DNA of 12,896 bases from JBGLNJ01 sp964353405 (lineage in GTDB: Bacteria > Chloroflexota > Anaerolineae > Fen-1058): contig CAYGWJ010000100.1 of assembly GCA_964353405.1 (NCBI GenBank), positions 1 to 12,896 on the forward strand, in the 5' to 3' direction. The notes beneath the pieces are model-generated. The model was not told the origin of the DNA and did no database searches. It worked only from the letters and a program-made list of their open reading frames with translations. A program made the position numbers and the translations under genes. Below, one piece after another: positions 12,876 to 12,896 of this stretch. Position 1 is the first letter of the stretch. Each line of letters opens with the position of its first letter.

Positions 12876-12896
12876 CGACAAATGATAGTCTGTTTC

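Overview
The window is about 12.9 kb of GC-rich bacterial DNA with no RNA genes, CRISPR array, transposase or phage gene that I can see. It probably comes from a member of the Chloroflexota, of Anaerolineae type. That is an inference from gene style, from exporter adaptors that are lipoproteins with no outer-membrane partner nearby, and from short tandem-repeat hairpins between genes. No marker gene proves it.

Left part (1-2328, plus strand): the C-terminal end of a protein that looks like a radical SAM enzyme is followed directly by a nitroreductase-family flavoprotein. After a 155-base gap comes a phosphofructokinase-family protein. Its fold motifs are recognisable, but the catalytic aspartate is histidine and other active-site residues are changed.

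Central part (2353-10614, plus strand): an exporter cassette in the order ATPase, permease 1, permease 2, adaptor 1, adaptor 2. The ATPase is of the MacB/LolD type. The two permeases are close tandem paralogues, each with two FtsX-like halves. The two adaptors are paralogous HlyD/MacA-like lipoproteins. The likely job is export of an unknown substrate, or extraction of it from the membrane. The kinase-like gene ends 24 bases before the ATPase gene and may share its transcript.

Four of the gaps in and after the cassette hold hairpins or tandem repeats of 7-8 bases, with a different unit in each gap. The one before permease 1 overlaps the ATPase stop codon and has moved the Shine-Dalgarno sequence far from the start codon. 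The repeat copy number there differs from the sister site before permease 2. The last one, a perfect 20-bp inverted repeat, lies between the exporter and the convergent genes on the right.

Right part (10700-12821, minus strand): a quinone oxidoreductase-like gene is transcribed first, from a promoter at the window edge, followed by a DmpA-type P1 family peptidase. A short hairpin lies between them. The oxidoreductase gene also carries a perfect 17-bp inverted repeat inside its early coding region.
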